Part shown: one piece after another, positions 1 through 9,049 of the stretch
Numbering within the stretch: the first letter of the stretch is position 1
Layout: each line of letters begins with the position of its first letter
Assembly (NCBI GenBank): GCA_963712655.1
Contig: CAVQIT010000002.1
Coordinates: 1 to 64,000 of the forward strand
Direction of reading: 5' to 3'
Source: Pollutimonas sp963712655
Lineage (GTDB): Bacteria; Pseudomonadota; Gammaproteobacteria; Burkholderiales; Burkholderiaceae_B
DNA length: 64,000 nt
The notes under the pieces: model-generated
What the model saw: the letters and a program-made list of their open reading frames with translations, nothing else
What the model was told of the DNA's origin: nothing
Database searches by the model: none
Position numbers and translations under genes: made by a program

Positions 1-1251
1 CCGATAGCGCTGTATTGACAAGTCGTCGCTGGGTATGGCGGTGGGGCGCCCCGACACGATATCGGCCAGCAGTTGGCCGCTGCCGCAAGCCATGGTCCAT
101 CCCAATGTGCCGTGTCCGGTGTTCAGGAACAGGTTGCTGTGGCGCGTGCAGCCAACGATGGGGTGCTGTCCGGCGTCTTGGGCCGCAGACCGGTCCAGAA
201 AGGTAGGGCGCCGTGGGCGCACGCGCCCGGAAACAGATCATCCACCACCATTTCCAGCGTTTTCCGGCGCTTGTCGTTCAGGCGTAGATCGTAACCGGCG
301 ATCTCGGCCATGCCGCCCACGCGTATGCGCTTATCGAAGCGGGTGATGGCGATTTTATAGGTTTCGTCCAGCAGCGTAGAAACCGGCGCCCGGCTTTCGT
401 CGGCGATGGGTACGGTAATTGAATAGCCTTTCATGGGGTAAACCGGCACGGCTTCCACATGCTTGAGCAGCCGGGTCGAATACGAACCCAGCACCACCAC
501 ATAGGCATCGGCCTGCCTCAATTCATTGTCGCACTGCACCCCTGTGACCTGACCGGCGCTTGCATGCAGTTGTTGATATCTTGACTCCATAATGAAATGC
601 CACGCCGAGCTTGCGGGCTTCCTCGGCAAGCCGCGTAGTGAACATGTGGCAGTCGCCGGTTTCGTCCGCGGGCAAGCGCAGGCCTCCCACCAGTTTTTCC
701 TGGCTATGGGCCAGCGCCGAGCTCGGCGGTATGCAGGTCTTTTCGTCCCAGCAGTTCGTAAGCCATGCCGGCCTCTTTCAGGACGGCAATGTCCTGGGCG
801 ACCGCATCGAGCTGCTGCTGCTTGCGGAATAGCTGCAGGGTGCCTTGCCGGCGCCCTTCATACTGGATGCCGATGGCGCTGCGCAATTCATCCAGGCAGG
901 CGCCGCTGTAGCTCGACAGCCTGACCAGGCGTTCTTTATTGACGGCGTAGCGGGCGGCCGTGCAGTTGCGCCACATTTGGTACATCCATTGCAACTGGAA
1001 CACGCTGCCGTCAGGGCGGATGGACAAGGGCGGAATGTTCGGCAAACATCCATTTCAGGGCTTTCAATGGAACGCCTGGAGCATGACCCGGGCGACGAGT
1101 AGCCATAGGAAACCTGTCCCGCGTTAGCGAAGCTGGTTTCAAGGGCGCAGGCGGGCTGGCGCTCGAGCACGCTGACTTCGTGCTCCTGCCGGGCAAGGTA
1201 GTAAGCGCTGCTGACGCCTATGACTCCCGCACCCAAAACAATAATTTTCAT
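1..1251 (-). pseudogene. dadA: D-amino acid dehydrogenase, frameshifted and cut by the window edge
   Basis: FAD-dependent D-amino acid dehydrogenase, the D-alanine catabolic enzyme that feeds electrons to the respiratory chain. The ATG at 1251 opens with the dinucleotide-binding motif GAGVIG and then ETSFANAGQVS. After YSSP the frame breaks: HAPGVPLKALKW lies in a second frame and WRNCTAARYAVNKERLVRLS in a third. The C-terminal WTGLRPKTPDSTP (about 150) is in yet another frame. At least four indels are therefore present, and the stop lies just outside the window. The gene is divergent from the Lrp-type gene at 1494, the arrangement known for dadR/dadA in pseudomonads. Neighbouring essential genes carry the same damage, so consensus error is more likely than a true pseudogene. 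Confidence 0.8.
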
Positions 1252-1373
1252 TAGAAAAACGCCGTCCATGATTGATTTTCATGATGGTAAGCCAGTGTCT
1301 CTGGTGTTTTTTTCTGAAGAATTATATTTTTTAGGTGTTTCTATCCTGTTTTGCAGACTTGTAAGTCATTTTT

Positions 1374-1388
1374 CAGCAATAATTGCTG
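1374..1388. promoter_or_regulatory. Lrp-type operator palindrome between dadA and lrp
   Basis: The sequence CAGCAATAATTGCTG is a perfect 7+1+7 palindrome lying in the AT-rich 242-bp gap between the divergent dadA and lrp-like genes. It agrees with the published Lrp consensus YAGHAWATTWTDCTR at 12 of 15 positions; the three mismatches are central. The position suits a site for the Lrp-family regulator at 1494. This is inference from sequence and context. The rest of the gap (1252-1493) shows only A/T-rich tracts. Confidence 0.45.
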
Positions 1389-1493
1389 GGAATGGCCGAG
1401 ACTTGCCTAAGCTGCCCGGGCGGCCTCTGTTCAGGCCGCCGCGGACATGTGTCATGGCAGTGCCCGCGATGGTGGAGATTAGGTTAAAACGGC

Positions 1494-1974
1494 GTGCGAA
1501 TACAGCGGAATCCTGTCCACACTTTAGATAAGAGCTTGATAGGCATATCCTGGATTTATTGCAGCGCGATGGCCGCATGTCCATGACCGATCTGGCCGAC
1601 AACGTGGGGCTGACTGCATCGAACGTGTAAAGCGGCTGGAGCGCGATGGGGTCATTACCGGTTATTACGCCCGGGTAGCGCCCGCCGCGCTGGATGCCGG
1701 TTTGCTGGTGTTCGTGGAAATTTCGATGTCCAGCAAGTCGGATCGTACCTTTGACGATTTCCGAAGGGAAATACTCTGCATACCCCAAGTGCAGGAATGC
1801 CATCTTGTATCGGGCGATTTCGATTACCTGGTCAAGGCGCGCATCAAGGAAATCAGCCAATATCGCAGTTTGCTGGGCGATATTTTGCTGCGCCTGCCGG
1901 GGGTGACCCAGACTAAAAGCTGCGTGGTCATGGAAGAGGTCAAGGAAACCCTGTTCATTGCCGCGCAGAAGTAA
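1494..1974 (+). pseudogene. Lrp/AsnC-family regulator, frameshifted
   Basis: Leucine-responsive-type transcription regulator, probably controlling the divergent dadA. From a GTG at 1494 the reading is VRIQRNPVHTLDK, then a small indel near 1530, then LDRHILDLLQRDGRMSMTDL, which is the N-terminal helix-turn-helix. A second lesion near 1618 removes the SPC of the usual GLTASPCIERVKRL and shifts the frame to IERVKRLERDGVI. The ligand-binding RAM/AsnC domain follows intact from about 1640 to the TAA at 1972. Two frame breaks in a gene of normal length fit consensus error as well as decay. The closest functional parallel is DadR, the activator of D-alanine catabolism, but the exact orthology is inferred. 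Confidence 0.75.
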
Positions 1975-1989
1975 TGCGCGGGCGGGGCG

Positions 1990-3137
1990 TCAGCCGATTT
2001 TGCCCGCGGCGGCATTGATGAACACCAGGTTGTCGCGATGCATCAGTTCCGGCTCTTCCATATTGCCCAGGATCGCGGCGATCTGGCTGGAGCCTTGCGC
2101 ATGATGCGGCGGGTGTCCCCCGCCGAATAGTTGATCAGTCCGCGCGCCATTCCCTGCCGCTGATGTCGACGCAAGCCACGACGTCGCCGCGCTCGAACTC
2201 GCCTTCGACCGCGGTCACGCCTATGGGCAGCAGGCTCTTGTCGTCTTGCGTCAGCGCGCTTCACCGCGCCGTCGTCCAGCATCACCCGGCCGCGCAATTG
2301 CAGGTGGTCGGCCAGCCATTGCTTGCGTGCCGACAGCATGGGCAGCGAGGCGCGCAGTTCGGTGCCGATGCATTCGCCGCCGGCCAGGCGCTCAGGACAT
2401 TGGGTTCGCGGCCCGACGCGATGATCGTGTGCGCGCCGCTGCCGGCCGCGCGCTTGGCGGCCAGGATCTTGGTGAGCATGCCGCCGCGTGCCGAGGCTGC
2501 TGCCCGCGCCGCCCGCCATGGCTTCGAGCGCGGGGTCGCCGGCTTGGCGTGGCGATGAAGCGGGCGTCGGGGTGCTTGCGCGGATCGGCCGAGTAGAGCC
2601 CGGCTGGTCGGTCAGGATGATCAGCGCATCGGCTTCGATCAGGTTGGTCACCAGCGCGCCCAGCGTATCGTTGTCGCCGAACTTGATTTCGTCGGTGACC
2701 ACGGTGTCGTTCTCGTTGATGATGGGCACGACGCCCAGGCGCAGCAGGGTGAACAGGGTGCGAGCGCGCATTCAGGTAGCGGCGCGCGGTCCGACAGGTC
2801 GTCGTGGGTCAGCAGGACCTGCGCGGTGTGCATGCCGTGCTGCGCGAAAGCTGGTTTCGTAGGCCTGCGCCAGGCCCATCTGGCCGACGGCGGCCGCGGC
2901 CTGCAGCTCGTGTATGGCGTTGGGGCGCTTGTCCCAGCCCAGGCGCAGCATGCCTTCGGCGATCGCGCCGCTGGACACCAGCACCATTTCCTTGCCCTGC
3001 GCGCGCAGGCGGGCGATCTGCGCCGCCCAGCGGGCAACGGCGGCGCGATCCAGCCCGCGGCCCTCGTCGGTGACGAGGGAGGAGCCTACTTTGACGACAA
3101 GGCGCCGGGCGTCGGCGATCACGGAAGTCATATTCAT
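1990..3137 (-). pseudogene. proB: Glutamate 5-kinase, frameshifted
   Basis: Glutamate 5-kinase makes gamma-glutamyl phosphate, the first step of proline synthesis. The N-terminus at 3137 (alternative ATG 3131) shows RRLVVKVGSSLVTDEGRG and LVSSGAIAEG of the amino-acid kinase fold. The frame breaks near 2830, and GVVPIINENDTVVTDEIKFG continues in another frame. Further breaks occur in the PUA domain. The C-terminal ARGLINYSAGD and the final EPELMHRDNLVFINAAAGKI, ending in TGA at 1990-1992, sit in different frames. It lies downstream of obgE on the same strand, a common betaproteobacterial order. Total length is near that of an intact gene, so scattered single-base indels are the simplest explanation. 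Confidence 0.8.
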
Positions 3138-3276
3138 CGGGACATGTCGACGCCTGGATGGACGGGAGACCAGTTTTTACGGGCGATTTATGGCCGTATC
3201 GTCCGCAAAGGGTCGATGTCGGCGATCTGGATCGCGTCTTCGGAATGTCGGCAACGAGCGCGGATCTTGCGGCGCC

Positions 3277-4337
3277 TCAGGGCATGCCGTCGAAGCGCGA
3301 GTCTTGTTCGAGTAGGCCTGCTCGGACTTGCGCTGGTCGTCGAGCCAGTCTGCAGCGCCCAGACCAGTTCCTGCGTGCCGTCGCCGGTCAGCGCCGAGAA
3401 CGAGAACACCGGGCCGGTCCAGCCGAGTTCCATGCACGAAGAGTTCTTCCAGGGCCTTCGGGTCGTCGACCATGTCGAGCTTGTTCAGCACCAGCCAGCG
3501 CGGCTTTTCGTACAGGTCTCGTCGTAGCGGCGCAGTTCCTCGACGATGGCGCGGGCTTCGTGGACGGCCGGTCGACGCGTCGGGTCCGGTCGGCGCGACG
3601 TCCACCAGGTGCAGCAGCACGCGGGTGCGCGCCAGGTGGCGCAGGAACTGGTGGCCCAGGCCGGCGCCTTCGGACGCGCCTTCGATCAGGCCCGGAATGT
3701 CGGCGATCACGAAGCTGCGTTCGGTGTCAGGTGCGCACCACGCCCAGGTTGGGGTGCAGCGTGGTGAACGGATAGTCGGCGACCTTGGGGCGCGCGTTGG
3801 AGACCTTGCGGATCAGCGTGGACTTGCCGGCATTGGGCATGCCCAGCAGGCCGACGTCGGCCAGCACCTTCAGTTCGAGCTTGAGCTTGCGCTGCCCGCC
3901 TTCGGCGCCGGGCGTGAACTGGCGCGGCGCGCGGTTGGTGCTGGACTTGAAGTGCAGGTTGCCCATGCCGCCCTGGCCGCCCGCGGCCAGGATGACGCGC
4001 TGGCCATGGTGGACAGGTCGAACAGCAATTCGCCGGTTTCGGCGTCGTGGACGATGGTGCCCACCGGCATGCGCAGGGTGATGTCGTTGCCGCCTGCGCC
4101 GTAGCGGTCGGAGCCGCTGCCGTGTTCGCCGTTCTGCGCGCGGTGCAGGCGCGCATAGCGGTAGTCGATCAGCGTATTGATGTTGCGATCGGCGACGGCG
4201 TAGATGGTGCCGCCACGGCCGCCGTCGCCGCCGTCGGGGCCGCCGAACGGAATGAATTTTTCGCGGCGAAAGCTCGCAACGCCATTGCCACCCTTGCCGG
4301 CAATGACTTCGATGGTTGCTTCGTCGACGAATTTCAT
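3277..4337 (-). pseudogene. obgE: Obg-family GTPase ObgE/CgtA, frameshifted
   Basis: Obg GTPase acts in 50S ribosome maturation and is essential in most bacteria. The ATG at 4337 gives MKFVDEATIEVIAGKGGNG with the glycine-rich Obg fold (FGGPDGGDGG, TLRMPVGTIV). A frame break near 4010 leads to GGMGNLHFKSSTNRAPRQ and the G1 loop GMPNAGKSTL. Another break near 3720 leads to the G3 region ADIPGLIEGASEGAGLGHQF. The G4 motif LNKLDM is near 3480, and SALTGDGTQ is followed by the ending EQDSRFDGMP and TGA at 3277-3279, recovered in a third frame. At least four indels are needed. Because the gene is essential and nearly full length, the lesions are probably sequencing or assembly errors. Confidence 0.82.
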
Positions 4338-4423
4338 GATCTGGATGTGTGAGTATTACCGCCGCTGAAATTTGTACGACGGACACGGCACAGCCAAGCA
4401 GCGACCGGCCCGTTGATGCAAGA

Positions 4424-4453
4424 ACAAAAAGCCCTGCCGGAACGGCAGGGCTT
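4424..4453 (-). terminator. Rho-independent terminator after rpmA
   Basis: An 11-bp stem (4429-4439 with 4443-4453) and a three-base loop are followed on the minus strand by TTTTGTTCT. It sits between rpmA and obgE and would separate the ribosomal-protein transcript from obgE-proB, or attenuate read-through. Confidence 0.75.
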
Positions 4454-4477
4454 GCGGCCGCGTACGCAGAACGACTA

Positions 4478-4734
4478 TCAGGCGGGAACGATCGAGACGA
4501 ACTGCTTGCTCAGCGCGCCCTTGAACGCGAACTAACCCGGCCTTCGCTCAATGCGAACAGCGTGTGGTCCTTGCCCATGCCGACGTTGACGCCAGGGTGA
4601 AAGCGCGTGCCGCGCTGGCGAACAATGATCGAACCCGCTGGGATGACTTCGCCGCCGTAGGCTTTGACGCCCAGGCGCTTTGATTCTGAGTCGCGGCCGT
4701 TCCGTGTTGAACCGCCGCCTTTTTTCTGTGCCAT
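4478..4734 (-). pseudogene. rpmA: 50S ribosomal protein L27, one frameshift near the C-terminus
   Basis: L27 is a ribosomal protein at the peptidyl-transferase centre. The start at 4734 gives MAQKKGGGSTRNGRDSESKR and continues through RFHPGVNVGMGKDHTLFAL to SEGRV. Then two extra bases near 4533 shift the frame, and the usual ending FKGALSKQFVSIVPA, with TGA at 4478-4480, is found in the next frame. The length corresponds to 85 residues, which is normal. It follows rplU and precedes obgE. A ribosomal protein gene cut five-sixths of the way through is almost certainly a consensus error. Confidence 0.85.
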
Positions 4735-4788
4735 TTTTAACTCCTGTACTAAATTACAGATTCTGCCACTACACCGGTAAACGCATCG

Positions 4789-5102
4789 TTACGCCGAAAT
4801 GGCGTACGATGACGGATTTCGGTGTAGTTTTGACGGTGGCCTTGGCGTTTTTGGTAGTGCTTGCGCCGGCGCATCTTGAAGATGCTGACCTTGTCGTGGC
4901 GGCCGTGCGCAAGAACCGTAGCTGTTACCACGGCGCCGGCAGAAGAGGTGCGCCGATCTCAATCTGATCGCCTTCGCCAACTGCCAAAACCTGGTCCAGC
5001 GTGATTTCTTGCCCAATGTCTGCCGGTATCTGTTCTATCTTTAATTTTTCGACCTGTGGAAACGCGATATTGCTTGCCACCGGTTTTTATGACCGCGTAC
5101 AT
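4789..5102 (-). pseudogene. rplU: 50S ribosomal protein L21, frameshifted
   Basis: L21 binds 23S rRNA. From ATG 5102 the reading is MYAVIKTGGKQYRVSTG. One extra C then breaks the frame, and EKLKIEQIPADIGQEITLDQ resumes in the next. A second break near 4930 leads to VVTATVLAHGRHDKVSIFKM and the conserved basic RRRKHYQKRQGHRQNYTEI, and a third gives the ending AISA with TAA at 4789-4791. Total length (314 nt) matches a roughly 103-residue L21 plus two bases. It is first in the rplU-rpmA-obgE-proB cluster. Confidence 0.85.
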
Positions 5103-5147
5103 GTGGGAATTCCTAAATAAAAGCCTTGGCCAAATGCCAAGCTCATG

Positions 5148-5177
5148 ATTCTAGCCCGAACCGGCCGGCCAAGTAAA
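5148..5177 (-). promoter_or_regulatory. Candidate sigma-70 promoter for rplU
   Basis: On the minus strand TTTACT (5172-5177) and TAGAAT (5148-5153) are separated by 18 bp, about 46 bp upstream of the rplU ATG. The remainder of 5103-5260 holds no gene that I can see. Confidence 0.4.
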
Positions 5178-5486
5178 CTCGGGTTGGTAAAATACTACGT
5201 GAAGTCAATTGCTTACAGTTGAGTCGGGCTAGGGTGTGTTCCACGATGGTGTTTGCTTAGGCCGTTGCGGACGACCGTAGCACGGGATAGCGATACGATC
5301 GCCCGGCGGCGAGAGCCAAGGTGCCACGGTCGTTTGAGTCGTCTACTGGCGATGTTCGTATTGTCTACTGGCAGGGTGCGTATCGTTTGCTGGCGGATGT
5401 TCGTGTTTCTAGTGCCGTCCGTCGGGGGTAAGGCCAGTGGGTCCAGCCCGGTCGGCCGTTCAGGCGCCCGCGCGCCTGACACCGCG

Positions 5487-7354
5487 GTGTGCCCAGCATG
5501 GGCGCACTCTTGGAGGTGAAAGTCCTCCCGTAAGTTGATCACAGCGAACGAAGCGAAGCGCAACTGCATGAGGGTGACCGAGTGTGGGGAGGAAGCGTAG
5601 AGCGAAGCTGCGAGCCGATGAACAAGAATCGGATATGAGGCGATGCCGACCAGGGCGAGCGGCCCGTGACCCGCGAAGCTCTTGTGATCAAGGGTCGGTG
5701 GCGTAGATCCGACGGTTGTGCAGCGAAGGAGTGCGAACCCTTACCTGGGGAGATCTCGCCTCATGCCTGAAAGGGCGACAGGAAAAAAAAATCCTGGAGC
5801 GAGAAGTCAGCAGAGGTCGTAGTAGCTGGGGGAAGAAGGCGGTGAGCCGATGAGAAGCCGCCAGCGAAGGGCCAAACGAGAGAGAGTATTACTTGACATG
5901 GAGATGCAGCCGGTATTGCCTCAGATGTGCGCCAAGGCGCAGCGGGTAGAGGTCGCCAAGGGTGAAGCCAGAGGCGATGCGGCCAGCGAGGAAACGGGCT
6001 GTCCGCGACATGGGGATGAGGATACGGGATTGGCGCTGCTGCAAGCAGCGCTGACAAGAGAGAACCTGAAGCAGGCGTTCAAACGTGTGCGGTCCAACAA
6101 GGGCGCGGCCGGCGTGGACGGTCTGGATATAGACCAGACACACCGCCACCTCGTCACAGCGTGGCCTGGCATTCGCGGACACTTGTTGGCAGGGACGTAC
6201 CGGCCCGAGCCGGTGCGTCGGGTGATGATTCCCAAACCGGACGGAAGTCAGCGAGAGCTGGGCATTCCCACGGTGACGGATCGTCTGATCCAGCAGGCAC
6301 TATTGCAGGTGCTGCAACCGTTGCTTGACCCCGGTTTTAGCCAACACAGCTACGGCTTCAGGCCGGGGCGCCGTGCGCATGACGCGGTGCAAACCGCGCG
6401 CAAGTACGTGCAATCCGGACGCGGTATCGTGGTGGACGTGGACTTGGAGAAGTTCTTTGACCGGGTCAACCACGACATTCTGATCGACCGACTACAGAAA
6501 CGCATTCCGGACGCGGGCGTGATCCGCCTGATCCGGGCGTATTTGAACAGCGGCATCATGGATGGCGGCGTAGTCATGGAGCGGCGCGAGGGCACCCCAC
6601 AAGGAGGCCCCTTATCGCCGTTGCTGGCAAACGTATTGCTCGATGAGGTGGATAAGGAGCTGGAGCGCCGGGGCCATTGCTTCGTTCGCTACGCCGATGA
6701 CAGCAATGTCTACGTGCGTAGTCCCAAGGCGGGTGAGCGGGTAATGGCATTGTTGCGTAAGTTATATGCGCGGCTGCATCTGAAGGTCAACGAAGCCAAA
6801 AGCGCGGTGGCCGATGTATTCTCAGAGCGCAAATTCCTGGGTTACAGCTTCTGGCGGCACAAGAACGGCGAGGTGGAACTGGCGGTGGCGCATAAGGCGG
6901 TAGAAGCCTTCAAGCACCAAATCCGCCGTTTAACCCGCCATTGCATAAGCCGAAGCATCCCCCAAGTGGTAGATCAACTCCGCCCTTACCTAATCGGGTG
7001 GAAGAACTACTTCCATCTTGCCAATACGCCCAGGGTCTGGCTGAAGCTGGATCAATGGATACGCAATCGCTTAAGGGTGCTACAGGTCAAGTACTGGAGA
7101 CATCCTCGAACGATCTACAGGGCACTACGTGCGCTGAAAGCGAAAGCGGATGTTGCGGGGGGAGTCGCCGCCAAGGCGGGCTCATGGTGGGCCGCCGGAA
7201 CCGGCGTGCTGCGTACGGTGCTGACTATCACTTACTATGACCGGCTAGGACTGCCCCGGCTGTCATAACCTCAATCTCTCGAACCGCCCGGTGCGGACCC
7301 GCATGCCGGGTGGTGTGGCAGGGGTACGGTCTACGGGCCGTCCCCTATGCCGAT
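5487..7354 (+). mobile_element. Group II intron with reverse transcriptase/maturase ORF
   Basis: The 5' end is GTGTGCCCAGCATGGGCGCA, fitting the group II GUGYG consensus. The 3' end finishes in AT (consensus AY). A domain V-like hairpin lies near 7282-7315: ACCGCCCGG and CCGGGTGGT pair around a TGCGG-ACCC-GCA core. A short hairpin near 7322-7345 fits domain VI. Comparison with the uninterrupted modules (GACACCGCG joined to CGTTAATCTCGTCC) fixes the boundaries to within a base: exons end ...GACACCGCG and resume CGCTTATCTCGTCC. The intron encodes one protein (5850-7268). It has inserted into module S1 of the repeat element. Confidence 0.9.
5850..7268 (+). CDS. ltrA: Group II intron reverse transcriptase/maturase
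   Basis: Intron-encoded protein of 472 residues that aids splicing and reverse-transcribes the intron RNA at its target. Seen in order: the RT fingers (VRSNKGAAGVDG, IPKPDGSQRELGIPTVTDR), palm motifs (YGFRPGRRAHDAV, GTPQGGPLSPLLANVLLDEV), the catalytic FVRYADD at about residues 280-286 and the thumb. A maturase/domain X region follows (DQLRPYLIGWKNYF). No HNH endonuclease domain follows, so it is an En-minus type. The start is uncertain: 5850 gives a long basic N-terminus, and the ATG at 5899 is an alternative. The frame is fully open and the YADD is intact, so the intron may be active. Confidence 0.92.
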   Translation: MRSRQRRAKRERVLLDMEMQPVLPQMCAKAQRVEVAKGEARGDAASEETGCPRHGDEDTGLALLQAALTRENLKQAFKRVRSNKGAAGVDGLDIDQTHRHLVTAWPGIRGHLLAGTYRPEPVRRVMIPKPDGSQRELGIPTVTDRLIQQALLQVLQPLLDPGFSQHSYGFRPGRRAHDAVQTARKYVQSGRGIVVDVDLEKFFDRVNHDILIDRLQKRIPDAGVIRLIRAYLNSGIMDGGVVMERREGTPQGGPLSPLLANVLLDEVDKELERRGHCFVRYADDSNVYVRSPKAGERVMALLRKLYARLHLKVNEAKSAVADVFSERKFLGYSFWRHKNGEVELAVAHKAVEAFKHQIRRLTRHCISRSIPQVVDQLRPYLIGWKNYFHLANTPRVWLKLDQWIRNRLRVLQVKYWRHPRTIYRALRALKAKADVAGGVAAKAGSWWAAGTGVLRTVLTITYYDRLGLPRLS

Positions 7355-7562
7355 CGCTTATCTCGTCCGGCGGCCGCTGCCTGCTGAAATTCTTCTCGAT
7401 GGCTTGCGCGGCACGCCTACCTTCGATGCCGCTTGCTCGGCCTCCAACGGGCTGGCTTCCACTGGCCTTACCCCCGACGGACTCTGGTGTCGTGCGGCCA
7501 CGGTCGCCGGGACGGCTAGGGTTCTTGCGCTTGTTGGATCGTGTTGTTGCTGATCGAAGACG

Positions 7563-8522
7563 TTACAGTGCCCGGCAATTTCCGGCCCCTACGGTGAACT
7601 GACCCCCAGAAGTTGGACGGTCATAGATTAGAGGGCCAAGGCCTGAGTTCGGTATTGCACCGGACTCAGGCCTTTTAGTTTGGTCCTGATGCGGTCGTGA
7701 TTGTAGTAGTGGATGTACTGGCGGATGCCGGCCTTTTAGTTTGGTCCTGATGCGGTCGTGATTGTAGTAGTGGATGTACTGGCGGATGCCGGCCTGGAGT
7801 TGCTCAATACTCTCGAAGCGGTTCAGATAGAAGAACTCGGACTTCAGGGTGCCGAAGAAGCTTTCCATGGCGGCATTGTCCAGACAGTTTCCCCTGCGTG
7901 ACATGCTCTGGGTCAGACCCCGCTCGATGAGTTGACGCTGATAGGCGGGCATTTGATATTGCCAGCCTTGGTCGGAATGCAGGAGCGGAGCGTCCTTGCC
8001 AGAGAGCTTGGCCAGCGCCTTTTTGAGCATGCTGCTCACCAGTGGGAAGTGAGGCCGCCGCTGCATTGTATAGGACACAATTTCGCCGTTGTACAGGTCC
8101 ATCACTGGTGAGAGATACAGCCTGTGTCCCTGGACGTTGAACTCGGTCACATCAGTGACCCACTTCTGATTCGGTCGTTGTGCCTGGAATTGGCGAGCCA
8201 GGACATTAGGGACATTGGCTTGCTGTCCTCGATAGGAACGGTACTTTTTTGGCCGCACCAGAGACTTCAGTCCCACTGCCTGCATCAGTCGCTGTACCGT
8301 CTTGTGGTTGACCATCTCACCTGCCTGGCGTAGCGCCGCCGTAATGCGTCGGTAGCCGTAGCGGCCCTTGTGACACTCATACACAGCGCGGATGCGTGCC
8401 TTTAACCCCGCATGCGGATCCTCAGTCTGCTGGGCCTTGGCCTGATAGTAAAACGTGCTGCGTGACAGGTCCGCTGCCTTCAGCAGCCTCGTCAACGTGT
8501 GGCCTTGCCTCAGTTCGAGCAC
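7563..8522 (-). CDS. IS3-family (IS150-like) transposase OrfB with altered C-terminus
   Basis: Catalytic half of an IS3-family transposase. The HTH_21-like region (SRSTFYYQAKAQ) is followed by the rve integrase core: first D in WVTDVTEFNVQG, second D in LHSDQGWQYQMP, and the glutamate in NAAMESFFGTLKSE. The DDE triad is complete. It is read from a GTG overlapping the OrfA stop, and normally as a -1 frameshift fusion at the AAAAAG run near 8531-8537. A 61-bp tandem duplication (7669-7790) shifts the frame after YYNHDRIRTKLKG, so the usual terminal residues are lost. The altered frame runs past the IS end at 7595 and stops at 7563 in the flanking repeat. Confidence 0.85.
   Translation of the reverse strand: MLELRQGHTLTRLLKAADLSRSTFYYQAKAQQTEDPHAGLKARIRAVYECHKGRYGYRRITAALRQAGEMVNHKTVQRLMQAVGLKSLVRPKKYRSYRGQQANVPNVLARQFQAQRPNQKWVTDVTEFNVQGHRLYLSPVMDLYNGEIVSYTMQRRPHFPLVSSMLKKALAKLSGKDAPLLHSDQGWQYQMPAYQRQLIERGLTQSMSRRGNCLDNAAMESFFGTLKSEFFYLNRFESIEQLQAGIRQYIHYYNHDRIRTKLKGRHPPVHPLLQSRPHQDQTKRPESGAIPNSGLGPLIYDRPTSGGQFTVGAGNCRAL
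7669..7790. repeat. 61-bp tandem duplication inside the IS transposase gene
   Basis: Two identical 61-bp units (7669-7729 and 7730-7790), flanked by GGCCT microhomology. Because 61 is not a multiple of three, the duplication shifts the frame of OrfB downstream of it and removes the normal C-terminal residues. Confidence 0.9.
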
Positions 8523-9049
8523 TACTTGCGCTTTTTCTGCGCAGCTTGCTCTTTGGCCTGAAGCAAGGCCCGCAATTTTTTTAGGTAGGCCACCTCCGCA
8601 CGCAGATACTGGACCTCTTGCATCAGGTCTTGGCGGGAGCGCTTGTCATCAAGCAACGGATCTGCGGATTTGGGCGATTCAGGGGCTGACATCTTCTTCG
8701 GGCGGCCTCGGGGTTTGGGCTGAAGTCCAGCCACACCCCTCTCATGATACCGGCATTGCCAGTCAGCGATGATGCCTGTCCCACCTCGAATATTGAACAG
8801 CGCAATCGCCTGATTGGCTGATAGTTCCTCTTGCTGCATCCGGTGCAGCACAGACAGCTTGAATTCTGCACTGTAGTGGCTGAATTTCTTGCGTAGGCCT
8901 AGCTGCCCATGTTGCCGGTAGGCAGCGACCCAGCGCTTCACCATCGCATAGTCAAGACCATAGCGCCGCGCAACAGACCTGAAGCCTTGTGGCCCCGTCT
9001 CGTAGCTTTGCACTACGGATAGCTTGAATTGCTCATCGTACTTCGCCAT
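8522..9049 (-). CDS. IS3-family transposase OrfA
   Basis: DNA-binding half of the transposase, 175 residues from MAKYDEQFKLSV at 9049. It has two helix-turn-helix segments of the HTH_Tnp/HTH_28 type (VARRYGLDYAMVKRWVAAY and a second around ANQAIALFNI), then the usual linker with KPRGRPKKM. A C-terminal leucine-zipper-like helix (LMQEVQYLRAEVAYLKKL) follows. It ends QKKRK at TAG 8522-8524, overlapping the OrfB start. It is intact, so a frameshift product could still be made. Confidence 0.88.
   Translation of the reverse strand: MAKYDEQFKLSVVQSYETGPQGFRSVARRYGLDYAMVKRWVAAYRQHGQLGLRKKFSHYSAEFKLSVLHRMQQEELSANQAIALFNIRGGTGIIADWQCRYHERGVAGLQPKPRGRPKKMSAPESPKSADPLLDDKRSRQDLMQEVQYLRAEVAYLKKLRALLQAKEQAAQKKRK

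Larger units (their letters stand above)
5417..7482. repeat. S1 module of copy A, bounded by 19-bp inverted repeats
   Basis: GTCCGTCGGGGGTAAGGCC at 5417-5435 and its exact complement at 7464-7482 bound a module of 198 bp once the 1868-bp intron is subtracted. Its interior reads in the opposite orientation to the S1 module of copy B (33285-33484) and to both S2 modules. For example, CTCGTCCGGCGGCCGCTGCC here appears as GGCAGCGGCCGCCGGACGAG in the others. Confidence 0.8.
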
